From contig NZ_CP118631.1 of the NCBI RefSeq assembly GCF_028993635.1, positions 4,030,001 to 4,094,000 of the forward strand: 64,000 nucleotides of DNA, given 5' to 3'. The translations under genes and the position numbers were made by a program. Under the pieces are notes generated by a model. That model saw only the letters and a program-made list of their open reading frames with translations, did not search any database and was not told where the DNA came from. The stretch's first letter is position 1. The number at the start of each line of letters is the position of its first letter. Origin of the DNA: Mucilaginibacter sp. SJ. Lineage in GTDB: Bacteria > Bacteroidota > Bacteroidia > Sphingobacteriales > Sphingobacteriaceae. Shown piece after piece: positions 49,186-57,819 of the stretch.

Positions 49186-49914
49186 ATGAATCACATATCA
49201 TTAATTATGGGATACATCGCGCCAAACTCGGCCTGGTTCCTGATGATTATTGTTGCCCTGGTAAGCTTTATTGTACAATGGCGGTTCAGGAGTAAATTTA
49301 AGCAGTATTCGGAAATTGGTTTAATGTCCGGTCTATCGGGCCAGGAAGTGGCCGTGAAGATGCTGCGTGCCCACGGCATATTTGATGTACAGGTTATTTG
49401 TGTAGAGGGGCAGCTTACTGATCATTATAATCCCGAAACAAAAACAGTGAACCTGAGTACCGATGTTTTTTACAGCCGCAGCATTGCCGCTGCCGCTGTC
49501 GCCGCACATGAATGCGGCCACGCCGTACAACACGCCGAAGCTTACGGCTGGTTAAGTTTCAGATCGGCTATGGTGCCCGTTATCAACGTGGCATCAACTA
49601 TTACCCAGTGGACTTTGTTCATCGGCATTATGCTGTTATTCTTTTCAGGCAGCCCTTATGTTTTGGCAGTTGGTGTTGTCGCGCTTGCACTGGTTACATT
49701 TTTTAGCTTTATAACCCTGCCGGTTGAGTTTGATGCAAGTCGCCGGGCGCTGGCGTGGTTGGATAACAATTATGCTGTGGTACAAACCGGACAAGAACAT
49801 GAAATGGCGAAAGATGCCCTTTGGTGGGCTGCCATGACCTATGTAGTTGCCGCGTTGAGCGCTTTGGCTACGCTGGTTTATTATGCTTCGTTTTTGTTTA
49901 ACAGGAGGAATTAA
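49186..49914 (+). CDS. YugP-family zinc metallopeptidase, membrane
   Basis: 242 residues from ATG at 49186 (MNHISLIMGYIAPNSAWFLM); the longer frame from 49117 has a poor N terminus. An N-terminal membrane helix, a soluble metalloprotease segment with AAHECGHAVQHAEAYGW (HExxH variant HECGH), two more membrane helices and a C-terminal helix fit the YugP type. Function in quality control is suggested for the family but not proven. A terminator hairpin follows at 49995. Confidence 0.87.
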   Translation: MNHISLIMGYIAPNSAWFLMIIVALVSFIVQWRFRSKFKQYSEIGLMSGLSGQEVAVKMLRAHGIFDVQVICVEGQLTDHYNPETKTVNLSTDVFYSRSIAAAAVAAHECGHAVQHAEAYGWLSFRSAMVPVINVASTITQWTLFIGIMLLFFSGSPYVLAVGVVALALVTFFSFITLPVEFDASRRALAWLDNNYAVVQTGQEHEMAKDALWWAAMTYVVAALSALATLVYYASFLFNRRN

Positions 49915-49916
49915 GC

Positions 49917-50085
49917 TTCAAGAGGCGAGAAGTCAAGAGCCAGGAGGCAAGAAATCAAAAGTTAAAGAAGGAAGAACGAAATTAAGACGCAAAAAAAGCC
50001 CTAATCGACAATTCGGTTAGGGCTTTCTCTTTTTAAGTTTTCTTTTCTTGTTTCTTGAATCTTGACTTCCTGCCTCTACTTCATG
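49917..50085. repeat. Inverted TCAAGA word repeat around a terminator
   Basis: GAGAAGTCAAGAGCCAGGAG on one side and TTGAATCTTGACTTCCTGCC on the other form inverted arms that enclose the terminator of the protease gene. Confidence 0.6.
49995..50026 (+). terminator. Terminator after the YugP-type gene
   Basis: AAAGCCCTAA (49995-50004) and TTAGGGCTTT (50017-50026) form a perfect 10-bp stem with a 12-base loop, followed by CTCTTTTTAAG. Confidence 0.82.
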
Positions 50086-50160
50086 ATCCGTTCATTTAAC
50101 AGGCCGAAACTTAATGTAATGTTCATGTTACACGGGTAGGTTTGGGTAAAATCATATATC

Positions 50161-51105
50161 ATGAAAAAAATAGCAAGTGTATTTATGGTGCTTTTGATAG
50201 TGTCAGCAGCATCCGTTAAAACCTATGCACAAATCAGTATAGGTGTTTCTGTAAATATAGCGCCGCCCGTATTGCCAACCTATACCCAACCGCCCTGCCC
50301 TGTTGACGGGTATTTGTGGACACCCGGTTATTGGGCTTATGATCAGGACGGCGGATATTACTGGGTTCCGGGTGTGTGGGTGAGCCCGCCCAGGGTTGGT
50401 TATTTATGGACCCCAGGCTACTGGGGATTTGACGGAACGGTTTATGTTTTCCATGAAGGTTATTGGGGGAGACATATCGGGTTTTACGGAGGGGTTAATT
50501 ATGGCTATGGTTACGCGGGCAGCGGCTATGTTGGCGGGCGCTGGGCCGGTAACTCATTTCAGTACAATACTGCCGTAGTTAATGTTAATAAAACAATTGT
50601 ACATAACACCTACATCAATAATACCGTGATCAATAATCATGTCACTGTTAACAACAACAGCTTTAACGGACCGGGAGGTGTAACTGCTAAGCCGGGGCCA
50701 CAGGAACGCGCAGCCGAAAAGGAAAGTCATATACAACCTACCTCTGATCAGGTTACCCACCGGCAGGTTGCGGTAAAAGACCCAAGCCAATTTGCAAAAA
50801 ATAATAACGGGCATCCGGCAACCGCTGCGATGAACAAGGTCAACGGAAGCCGTTTTACCCCTGAAGGAAGCAGGGCGCAGCCATCATCAAGAGCAAATAT
50901 CGGGGATGCCCAGGCACACAACGGTGCATCTCCTTCATCTGCTGATAATTCTGTTAAGGGCCACTTTCCCACCAGAAGGGCAAACGTCGCGGCAGTAAAT
51001 AATGGTGGTAGTACAAGACCCGCTGCGCAGCATAGTAACAGAGCTCCCCGCAGGCAAGCTTCGGCTCCGCGCGAAGAAAGACCGCACAGGGAAAGGCAGC
51101 GATGA
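50161..51105 (+). CDS. Exported YXWGXW-repeat protein
   Basis: 314 residues. Signal peptide MKKIASVFMVLLIVSAASVK (cleaved near TYAQ). Residues 45-110 contain repeats of the aromatic W-x-P-G-x-W type (YLWTPGYWAYD, YYWVPGVWVSP, YLWTPGYWGFD, GYWGRHI). An Asn-rich beta segment (NNTVINNHVTVNNNSF) and a low-complexity basic tail follow. Repeat proteins of this kind are surface or periplasmic and of unknown role. Single gene with a terminator. Confidence 0.8.
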   Translation: MKKIASVFMVLLIVSAASVKTYAQISIGVSVNIAPPVLPTYTQPPCPVDGYLWTPGYWAYDQDGGYYWVPGVWVSPPRVGYLWTPGYWGFDGTVYVFHEGYWGRHIGFYGGVNYGYGYAGSGYVGGRWAGNSFQYNTAVVNVNKTIVHNTYINNTVINNHVTVNNNSFNGPGGVTAKPGPQERAAEKESHIQPTSDQVTHRQVAVKDPSQFAKNNNGHPATAAMNKVNGSRFTPEGSRAQPSSRANIGDAQAHNGASPSSADNSVKGHFPTRRANVAAVNNGGSTRPAAQHSNRAPRRQASAPREERPHRERQR

Positions 51106-51130
51106 AGCCCAATCTTAATCTATATAACGA

Positions 51131-51165
51131 AAAGCCCTAACGGAATCACTCAGTTAGGGCCTTTT
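51131..51165 (+). terminator. Terminator after the YXWGXW gene
   Basis: GCCCTAAC (51134-51141) pairs with GTTAGGGC (51153-51160) around an 11-base loop, preceded by A4 and followed by CTTTTTATTTT. It resembles the terminator at 49995 in stem sequence. Confidence 0.82.
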
Positions 51166-51169
51166 TATT

Positions 51170-51215
51170 TTCAAAATCTTGTTTCTTGAATCCCGTGGTC
51201 TTGACTCTCAATTCA
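51170..51215. repeat. TCTTG word repeat
   Basis: TCTTGTTTCTTGAATCCCGT is followed by GTCTTGACTCTCAATTC just past the terminator, single-sided copies of the words seen at 26334, 49917 and 60517. Confidence 0.4.
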
Positions 51216-51594
51216 ACCTGTACGGCGCTATCAAATAAAACTCCGGAATTTGTACATTGAAATTTGCATTATCCAGCATGCGGATCATGTGGTATTCGCC
51301 TTTCATATTGCCCATGTCGGTTTTAAGGTTACAGCCTGATACGTATTCATGGGTATGGCCCGGCTCAATAACAGGCTGGAGGCCTACAACGCCTTCGCCT
51401 TCTACTTCGCGCTTCGCTCCGTTTGAATCAAATATATACCAGTGACGGCTCATCAACCTGATGGCGTAGTTGGTCATGTTTTCGATGCTTACCTTGTAGG
51501 CAAACATAAAATGATCGTTTGCCGGGTTTGAATACTCCGGCTGATATATGGTTTCGATGGAAACCTTAACACCCTCAGTTATAGTGGTAACCAT
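51208..51594 (-). CDS. apaG: ApaG (CO2/Mg-Co efflux-associated) protein
   Basis: 128 residues from ATG at 51594 (MVTTITEGVKVSIETIYQPE), the exact usual length; the ORF from 51636 would add 14 residues. An all-beta FN3-like fold: FAYKVSIENMTNYAIRLMSR, SRHWYIFDSNG, and GEGVVGLQPVIEPG are family blocks. It is linked with divalent metal (Co/Mg) tolerance or pyrophosphate binding in other species, but the mechanism is not settled. It lies 45 bases after dusB. Confidence 0.93.
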   Translation of the reverse strand: MVTTITEGVKVSIETIYQPEYSNPANDHFMFAYKVSIENMTNYAIRLMSRHWYIFDSNGAKREVEGEGVVGLQPVIEPGHTHEYVSGCNLKTDMGNMKGEYHMIRMLDNANFNVQIPEFYLIAPYRLN

Positions 51595-51639
51595 GTGACA
51601 AGTATCGTTTATTTCAAATATATGGAAAGGGAGCAAATA

Positions 51640-52632
51640 TTAAGCCATTTCGATGGCATATTTTTCTTCGATCTCGGCCAGGATCTGGTTAACTGATTCA
51701 AGATCAGCGGCGGTAACCAGGCGCATCCTGAACTCTTTAAAATGATCGATACCCTTAAAATAGTTAGAATAGTGCCTGCGCATCTCAAAAATGCCTGTTT
51801 TTGGCCCTTTCCACTCTATTGATTTGTGCAGATGGGCGCTGCAGGCCGCGATGCGCTCGGTAATTGTCGGCTTATCCAGGTATTCGCCGGTTTTAAAATA
51901 ATGTTTTACTTCACGAAAAATCCATGGATAACCGATAGCCGCACGACCGATCATCATGCCGTCAACCTCATATTCCATCCGCCATGCGGCGGCCTTTTCG
52001 GGCGAATCGATGTCGCCATTGCCGAAAATGGGGATTTTTATCCGCGGATTTTTTTTGATATCCCTGATCAACGACCAATCGGCTTCGCCTTTGTACATCT
52101 GCGAGCGGGTACGGCCGTGTATGGTAAGTGCTTTGATCCCCACATCCTGCAGGCGTTCGGCAACCTCATAAACATTTTTAGTATTATCGTCCCAACCAAG
52201 GCGGGTTTTTACGGTTACCGGTAAATGTGTGGCCTCAACAACCGCTTTGGTCATGGCAACCATTTTATCAATATCCTGTAAAAGGCTTGCACCGGCACCA
52301 CGACAGGCCACCTGCTTTACAGGGCAGCCATAGTTAATATCCATCAGGTCGGGACCAGCCAGCGTAGCTATTTCGGTAGCTTCGCGCATGTGGTCAATAT
52401 CACTGCCGAAGATCTGGATGCCGATAGGCCGCTCGTATTCAAAAATATCCAGCTTTTGCCTGCTTTTTGCCGCATCGCGGATCAGGCCCTCGCTTGATAT
52501 GAACTCTGTATACATCATATCCGCACCGTTTTGCTTACACACATAACGGAAGGGCGGATCACTCACATCCTCCATCGGCGCCAGCAAGAGCGGGAACTCC
52601 CCTAAATCAATATTTCCTATTTGTACAGACAT
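51640..52632 (-). CDS. dusB: tRNA-dihydrouridine synthase B
   Basis: 330 residues. A flavoprotein reducing uridine in the D-loop of tRNAs. LLAPMEDVSDPPFRYVCKQN starts the FMN barrel, the catalytic Cys is in DINYGCPVKQVACRGAGASL, and KTRLGWDD and FGNGDIDSPEKA follow. It is first of the dusB-apaG pair and divergent from the CPBP protease gene, with 39 bases between. Confidence 0.95.
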   Translation of the reverse strand: MSVQIGNIDLGEFPLLLAPMEDVSDPPFRYVCKQNGADMMYTEFISSEGLIRDAAKSRQKLDIFEYERPIGIQIFGSDIDHMREATEIATLAGPDLMDINYGCPVKQVACRGAGASLLQDIDKMVAMTKAVVEATHLPVTVKTRLGWDDNTKNVYEVAERLQDVGIKALTIHGRTRSQMYKGEADWSLIRDIKKNPRIKIPIFGNGDIDSPEKAAAWRMEYEVDGMMIGRAAIGYPWIFREVKHYFKTGEYLDKPTITERIAACSAHLHKSIEWKGPKTGIFEMRRHYSNYFKGIDHFKEFRMRLVTAADLESVNQILAEIEEKYAIEMA

Positions 52633-52671
52633 CCTTATCTTTAGCCTGCAAAAATACGAATTTTACATCGA

Positions 52672-53616
52672 ATGATAAAAGCCTCATACCAAAGCCCTCA
52701 GCCACAGGGAAGTCAAATAACACCGTTTTTACAATTTATAATACTAATTGCGCTAACTATAGGAATGCTAATTGTGTGCGGCTTAGTAGCTGCCGGAATT
52801 ATTGGGGTGATATTTGGGTCACAAACACTTACCGATACTTTTACTTTTAATACACGGAACCCGCATGTTGGCGCTGCTTTATGGACACTGCAAATCATCA
52901 GCACTACGCTGCCTTTGTATCTTGCCCCTGTAATTTTTGCGCGCTTTATAGTAAAGGAGCCTGTAGATTATTTGAAGGTTACCCCCAAATTTCCGCCGGT
53001 GCTGTTACTGCTCATTTTGTCGATCATGATCTGCTCATCCCCGGTTATGGAAGTGCTGGTAAATTTTAACCAGAAACTGGCTCTGCCTGCACCATTAAAA
53101 AGCCTGGAAGATGCGTTACGTGCCATGGAGGCACAAGCCCAGAAGGCTACGGAAGCGATGCTGCAAATGAAGACTGTATCAGACATGCTTTTTGCAGTTT
53201 TAGTGGTTGGGTTATTAACTGCCATTGCCGAAGAGTTTTTATTCAGGGGATGTTTGCAAACCATCATGATCCGGTGGACACGAAATCCGCATGCGGCTAT
53301 CTGGATTACCGCAATCCTTTTCAGTGCTTTCCATATGGAGTTTTTTACCTTTTTACCGCGTGTGGCGCTGGGCGTTTTTTTTGGCTATTTTGTAATGTGG
53401 AGCGGCAGCATCTGGACAAGCGTTTGGGCACATTTTTTAAACAATGCTACCCAGGTGGTGGTCCTGTACCTGTATTCGCAAAAACGCATCACCCTTGATC
53501 CTAACGATCAGCACGTATTTAATTATCAGAGCTATGCGTTAAGCGTGATAATTATTTTAATTTTGCTTTTTATGTACAGAAATACTGCTAAAGGAAAAAG
53601 CCCGCTGTTGAGTTAA
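52672..53616 (+). CDS. CPBP-family intramembrane metalloprotease
   Basis: 314 residues with about eight membrane helices. The Abi/CPBP active-site pieces are present: EEFLFRGCL (EExxxR), FSAFHMEFFTFLP and SVWAHFLNN. Eukaryotic members clip CAAX prenyl proteins; bacterial ones have unknown or immunity-related roles. Its TAA touches the ATG of the DUF2007 gene, and cdsA and psd follow, so it is the first gene of a membrane-lipid operon. Confidence 0.88.
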   Translation: MIKASYQSPQPQGSQITPFLQFIILIALTIGMLIVCGLVAAGIIGVIFGSQTLTDTFTFNTRNPHVGAALWTLQIISTTLPLYLAPVIFARFIVKEPVDYLKVTPKFPPVLLLLILSIMICSSPVMEVLVNFNQKLALPAPLKSLEDALRAMEAQAQKATEAMLQMKTVSDMLFAVLVVGLLTAIAEEFLFRGCLQTIMIRWTRNPHAAIWITAILFSAFHMEFFTFLPRVALGVFFGYFVMWSGSIWTSVWAHFLNNATQVVVLYLYSQKRITLDPNDQHVFNYQSYALSVIIILILLFMYRNTAKGKSPLLS

Positions 53617-53829
53617 ATGGAAAAAAACTGGGTCAAAATTTTTACTTCAACTAATTTTTACCAATCAGAAATTGTTAAGCAAATGCTTACCGGGAATCAT
53701 ATTGATACCGTTTTGCTGAATAAACAGGATTCATCGCACCGCAACTTTGGCGAAATAGAAGTTTATATTCACCAGGAGGATTTTAGTAAGGCTATTGAGA
53801 TCATGATCCTCAATCAAATTAATATATGA
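53617..53829 (+). CDS. DUF2007-type small signalling-like protein
   Basis: 70 residues. The ATG follows the CPBP stop directly. MEKNWVKIFTSTNFYQSEIV starts a compact ferredoxin-like fold of DUF2007 (FTSTNFYQSEIVKQMLTGNH, then VEVYIHQEDFSKAIEIM-like region). The family, sometimes called putative signal-transducing protein, has no known activity. It overlaps cdsA by 4 bases, indicating tight coupling in the lipid operon. Confidence 0.8.
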   Translation: MEKNWVKIFTSTNFYQSEIVKQMLTGNHIDTVLLNKQDSSHRNFGEIEVYIHQEDFSKAIEIMILNQINI

Positions 53830-54632
53830 AACAACGTGCCATCACTGGCTTATTTTTTATTATCGTAATGATTGGGTCCAATTTACTGGGCCCTTATGTA
53901 TTTAGTGTTTTTTACCTGTTATTGAGCCTGTTTTGCCTGCTGGAGTTTTACAAGCTGGTTAAACAGGGCGGTATGCAGCCCGAGCGTTTTACCGGTGCCC
54001 TTGCCGGCGTAATCATGTTCTTCTTTTTTGCGGCCAACTGCTATTTTCCGGCGTATAAATACATTATACTGCTGCCCATACTGCTTAGCTTTATTCCGAT
54101 AGGCGAGTTATACAAAAAATCGACAGCGCCATTTACTAATATAGGTTTCACTTATTTGGGTTTGCTGATGGCTGTTGTGCCGTTCATGTTTTTCCATGCC
54201 ATGGCTTTTACGCGGGGCGATGGGGTATTCAACTTTCACGTGCCGCTTGGCTTTTTAATTATGCTGTGGAGCAATGATACCGGGGCTTATCTGGTGGGCA
54301 GCAAATTTGGCCGTAACAAGTTATTCGAAAGGCATTCGCCCAAAAAATCATGGGAAGGCTTTATCGGCGGCATCCTGATCTGCGCTTTTGCGGCATATAT
54401 TTTGAGCCGTTTTTATGTGGAGTATAACTGTTTTGATTGGATCATCATGTCACTTATCATCTCAAACTTTGGTACCATGGGCGATCTGGTTGAATCCATG
54501 TTCAAGCGCAGCCTTAACGTAAAAGACTCAGGAGGCATATTGCCGGGCCATGGCGGCCTGCTCGACAGGTTTGACGGCTTGCTAATGGCCGCGCCAATTG
54601 TATATGCATACCTGTACTTAATTTCAAATTAG
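53826..54632 (+). CDS. cdsA: Phosphatidate cytidylyltransferase
   Basis: 268 residues with about eight membrane helices. It makes CDP-diacylglycerol from CTP and phosphatidate, the branch point to phosphatidylethanolamine. The signature FKRSLNVKDSGGILPGHGGL followed by LDRFDG is complete, and SNDTGAYLVGSKFGRNKLF precedes it. It lies directly before psd, supplying the pathway that ends there (the serine-adding step is not in this window). Confidence 0.95.
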   Translation: MKQRAITGLFFIIVMIGSNLLGPYVFSVFYLLLSLFCLLEFYKLVKQGGMQPERFTGALAGVIMFFFFAANCYFPAYKYIILLPILLSFIPIGELYKKSTAPFTNIGFTYLGLLMAVVPFMFFHAMAFTRGDGVFNFHVPLGFLIMLWSNDTGAYLVGSKFGRNKLFERHSPKKSWEGFIGGILICAFAAYILSRFYVEYNCFDWIIMSLIISNFGTMGDLVESMFKRSLNVKDSGGILPGHGGLLDRFDGLLMAAPIVYAYLYLISN

Positions 54633-54659
54633 TAGTTTTGTATTAAAACCTATAAATAA

Positions 54660-55589
54660 ATGACCATACATAAAGAAGGCTATACCTCACTCGCTATTAC
54701 TATCCTGTTCATTTTTGTTTTAAATGCACTGATCCAGTTTTACATGCCAACTGCGCATACCCTAAAATGGATAGTTTACATTTTTTCGGGTGCCTTATTT
54801 TTGATCATCCTGCAATTTTTCCGCAGCCCGTTCTTCGATATTGAAACCGCTGAAAATACTATTCTGTGCCCTGCCGATGGTAAGGTTGTAGTGATTGAAG
54901 AAACTGAAGAAACCGAGTTTTTAAAAGATAAACGTATTCAATTATCGGTTTTCATGTCGCCGGTTAATGTGCATGTTAACCGTAACCCTATTGCGGGCGT
55001 AGTAAGCTACTTTAAATATCATAAAGGTAAATACCTGGTGGCCTGGCATCCTAAGTCATCAACAGAGAATGAGCGTACTACCATAGCCATTGAAAACAGC
55101 AAAGGGGTAACTGTATTGTTCAGGCAGATAGCCGGTGCATTGGCGCGCCGCATAGTTTGGTATGTTAAACAAGGGGATATTGTTGAGCAGGGCCAGCAGT
55201 TCGGGTTTATTAAGTTTGGCTCGAGAGTGGATGTTTTTCTGCCGCTGGGCACTAAGATCCTGGTAAATATTGGCGATGTAGTAAAAGGCGGTCGTACCAT
55301 TTTAGCCGAGCTGGTTGACGCGGAGCCTTTAAAAGAAGCTGCGAAACCCGATGCCATTGTTGTTCCTGAGCCACCTGCGGCACCGGTAGATCCGGCTGTT
55401 TTAGTAGAAGAAACGCCAACCATGAATAGCATTACGCCGGCTCCTTCGCTGGTGGTTGATCATCCTGAGGCCGTAGAAGGCCAGGCTACGGAAGAGGATA
55501 CTGCAGAGAAAGCCACTAAGAAAAAATCATCTGCACCAAAACGCAAAAAAGCTGGCGATGATGCGGCTAAAGAAGCGGACAGCGAATAA
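54660..55589 (+). CDS. psd: Phosphatidylserine decarboxylase-family protein with low-complexity tail
   Basis: 309 residues. The catalytic domain (about 1-222) has two N-terminal membrane segments and the self-cleavage site FGS (G187-S188 in IKFGSRVDVFLP), which generates the pyruvoyl group in the short PSD type. PVNVHVNRNPIAG and HPKSSTENERT are further marks. After residue 222 comes an 85-residue tail rich in Ala, Pro, Glu and Lys (AEKATKKKSSAPKRKK), unusual for the enzyme. It makes phosphatidylethanolamine. Confidence 0.92.
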   Translation: MTIHKEGYTSLAITILFIFVLNALIQFYMPTAHTLKWIVYIFSGALFLIILQFFRSPFFDIETAENTILCPADGKVVVIEETEETEFLKDKRIQLSVFMSPVNVHVNRNPIAGVVSYFKYHKGKYLVAWHPKSSTENERTTIAIENSKGVTVLFRQIAGALARRIVWYVKQGDIVEQGQQFGFIKFGSRVDVFLPLGTKILVNIGDVVKGGRTILAELVDAEPLKEAAKPDAIVVPEPPAAPVDPAVLVEETPTMNSITPAPSLVVDHPEAVEGQATEEDTAEKATKKKSSAPKRKKAGDDAAKEADSE

Positions 55590-55608
55590 TTAGCGTACGT
55601 TATATAAG

Positions 55609-55644
55609 AAAGGCAGATGGGGTAAACTCTCATCTGCCTTTTTT
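55609..55644 (+). terminator. Terminator of the lipid operon
   Basis: AAAGGCAGATG pairs with CATCTGCCTTT around a 11-base loop, followed by TTTT; it lies 20 bases past the psd stop. Confidence 0.88.
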
Positions 55645-55699
55645 AATGCCGGTAAGTTCATGTATTAACTTATTCACTATTAAATATAACTATTGTCAT

Positions 55700-55865
55700 T
55701 TCGACGAACGGGGGGAGGGAAATAGTGATCACTGTCGCGGGTTTAGCGATAGCGTAACCCGTGATTCGGCATGATTGAAGCTTTCAGCTTCAATGGCATC
55801 TTAAGCTGAAAGCTTAAGCCATGGTATACCGCGGGTTACAAACCCGCGGTAGTTTACTTTGATAG
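55700..55865. repeat. Cluster of palindromes between psd and rplS
   Basis: In sequence order: CGCGGGTTTAGCGATAGCGT, a TTGAAGC/GCTTCAA hairpin around TTTCA, a TTAAGC/GCTTAA hairpin, and ACCGCGGGTT/AACCCGCGGT around ACA, which echoes the first CGCGGGTT. This resembles a REP-type cluster; no gene is visible. Confidence 0.55.
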
Positions 55866-55934
55866 CTTGCCTTTGCCTTCGTATTTGAAAATCAATAGAT
55901 TAAGAGGATGGTTTTTCAAAAACCATCACATAGC

Positions 55935-55971
55935 AAAAGGCCTTACCGAAATTACTTCAGAAAGGCCTTTT
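55935..55971. terminator. Terminator after rplS, bidirectional
   Basis: AAAAGGCCTT (55935-55944) and AAGGCCTTTT (55962-55971) form a 10-bp perfect stem, with A/T runs on both sides. It lies 33 bases past the rplS stop on the minus strand. Confidence 0.85.
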
Positions 55972-56003
55972 ATATTCTATAAACCGCTAAGCGGCTGGGT
56001 AAA

Positions 56004-56351
56004 TTAAACGCGTTTTGATTTGATACGAGCTGCTTTACCAGTAAGGGCACGCAGGTAGTACAATTTAGAACGACGAACTTTACCAACACTGTTAACTTCG
56101 ATTTTGTCGATGTTTGGAGAGTTAACAGGGAAGATACGCTCAACGCCAATGCCATTTGATACTTTACGCACAGTAAAAGTTTCGCTTACACCAACGCTGT
56201 TACGCTGAATAACAACACCTTGGTAAACCTGAACGCGTTCTTTATTTCCTTCTCTGATTTTATAGTGAACACTTACAGTATCACCAGCTTTGAAGGATGG
56301 AAGCTGCTTTTTTTCTACTGATTGCTCTTCAACAAATTTTACTAAATCCAT
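56004..56351 (-). CDS. rplS: 50S ribosomal protein L19
   Basis: 115 residues, usual length. FKAGDTVSVHYKIREGNKER and GVERIFPVNSPNIDKIEV are family blocks. In many bacteria it follows trmD directly; here trmD is 3.5 kb away with unrelated genes between, and rplS has its own terminator and probably its own promoter in the 246 bases before 56598. It sits at the 30S-50S interface. Confidence 0.97.
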   Translation of the reverse strand: MDLVKFVEEQSVEKKQLPSFKAGDTVSVHYKIREGNKERVQVYQGVVIQRNSVGVSETFTVRKVSNGIGVERIFPVNSPNIDKIEVNSVGKVRRSKLYYLRALTGKAARIKSKRV

Positions 56352-56597
56352 GATTTTAAGCTCTTAATGCGATTTTTAGCCCGTAAAAATCGGATTGCAA
56401 GTATAGGGATTATTTTCAATAAATGAAAGCCAAATTTAAAAATTTCCACATTTAGTTTTTTTATTAACAACAGTTTGTGGTTTGTTCAAGTATTAACTGA
56501 ATTTTTAATCAGTATTTCAAATATTGAAAGTTACAAAACACATATATAGTTGGAATATTTAAGTAAAATTTTACCTTGACTATTTATTTGACTTTTC

Positions 56598-57014
56598 ATG
56601 CATCAATCAATTTATCCGGTTACCAAAGCCACAAAGATTGCCAAATGGTTGTTTTTTATTAACTTCATTCCCTCCCTTTTAGCCGGTGTTGTTGCAATAC
56701 TTACATTTACTGCCCTTGTTTTAAGCCATTTTAAAAGCATTTACGATTGGGTTCTTATCGCTTTGTTATTGTTTGGACTGATGGCTCAGTATATTTACTA
56801 TCAGCAGATGACCAATACGGATCATGTCACTAATCCATCGGGGTGGAAATACTCGATTGTCATCAACATATTTTTTATAATAGGGCATTTGGCAAACTTT
56901 ATTAGCAATCCTTCATTGGTAATACTGATGGTTGTTTACCCTGCCCTTTTTCTTGCTATTAGCATCAAGGGATTAAAATTAATAAGGCATTCCGAGGTTT
57001 CACCTATTTCGTAA
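56598..57014 (+). CDS. Small polytopic membrane protein, unrecognised
   Basis: 138 residues with four membrane helices (about 18-42, 52-72, 87-104, 108-130). A CPxC or charged-motif signature is absent. It is opposite in strand to rplS and to the sigma-factor operon, whose last gene ends 19 bases away in convergent orientation. It cannot be assigned to a family by eye. Confidence 0.7.
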   Translation: MHQSIYPVTKATKIAKWLFFINFIPSLLAGVVAILTFTALVLSHFKSIYDWVLIALLLFGLMAQYIYYQQMTNTDHVTNPSGWKYSIVINIFFIIGHLANFISNPSLVILMVVYPALFLAISIKGLKLIRHSEVSPIS

Positions 57015-57032
57015 TGCCGTAAACCCAGTTTT

Positions 57033-57278
57033 TTATTTTTTGATAACTTCCGGCACCGGCTTCTTCTCTGTAAAGAAAGCGATAAGCGTATACAACAACC
57101 CGATTAAAAGCAGGTTGAAGACAAAATTAATGAGCGTATCACTAACCGAATGCGAGCGTTTATCGATATCAATAAACGTAAAAACAGCATAAGTAAGTGC
57201 GATGATTAGTATGATCCAGCCAACAATGGATACAGGCAGGTAGATGATCCCTTTACGGGTAAACCAGTTTAATTTCAT
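57033..57278 (-). CDS. Small membrane protein, last of the sigma-factor operon
   Basis: 81 residues from ATG at 57278 (MKLNWFTRKGIIYLPVSIVG); the longer frame reads into the previous gene. Two membrane helices (about 10-33 and 46-68) and a basic tail. It begins 5 bases after the stop of the 163-residue gene, so both belong to the same mRNA. Function unknown. Confidence 0.72.
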   Translation of the reverse strand: MKLNWFTRKGIIYLPVSIVGWIILIIALTYAVFTFIDIDKRSHSVSDTLINFVFNLLLIGLLYTLIAFFTEKKPVPEVIKK

Positions 57279-57283
57279 GATGA

Positions 57284-57775
57284 TTAATTTTTGATGGATA
57301 TGTTTTCTGTCATGGCGAAATTGATGAACGCGAACACAATGGCAAGGCTGATAAGGATCAATACGATGTTCCACAGTTTTAACCTGATGCTGATATTGAG
57401 CTCTTTTACTTTGCGCCTGTCGGGATCGATTTGCTTAACCTGCACATGAATAATGGAAAGCAGGTTGATAACTATGCAAACGATGGGCAGGATAAACAAT
57501 ACCAGCGGACCGATATAATCGATATAGGGCACTTTCTCCAACTGTACAATTGTGCTGAACATGGCACTGAACCAGTTTGCATTTAGGTGGAACTGATAGT
57601 ATATAAATACACATATCAAAAAATAACAGGGTACTATCACCAGCCATACACCCAGGGCCGCCGAACGCCCGGCGTTCATGATGGCCATTTTCACCATGTC
57701 CTGGTGTTGAGATGGATTTACATCGGGTACTTTTAGATTTTCCATTTGCTTTAAAAATTCGTCTTGATCTTTCAT
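57284..57775 (-). CDS. Membrane protein co-transcribed with an ECF sigma factor
   Basis: 163 residues. A 35-residue cytoplasmic N terminus (MKDQDEFLKQMENLKVPDVN) precedes four membrane helices. The placement right after the sigma gene (44 bases) and a soluble N terminus before membrane helices are as in anti-sigma factors, but no zinc anti-sigma motif (HxxxCxxC) is seen. I call it a candidate sigma regulator only by context. Confidence 0.7.
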   Translation of the reverse strand: MKDQDEFLKQMENLKVPDVNPSQHQDMVKMAIMNAGRSAALGVWLVIVPCYFLICVFIYYQFHLNANWFSAMFSTIVQLEKVPYIDYIGPLVLFILPIVCIVINLLSIIHVQVKQIDPDRRKVKELNISIRLKLWNIVLILISLAIVFAFINFAMTENISIKN

Positions 57776-57819
57776 GTTAATTACCCTTATAATGCATTAA
57801 TTGGTTTTGGTTGCAGTGG

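Noticed and set aside
52620..52643. TATCTTTA upstream of the CPBP gene as a -7 element
   Set aside because: It lies partly in the dusB start region and the nearest TTTG is only about 12 bases away.
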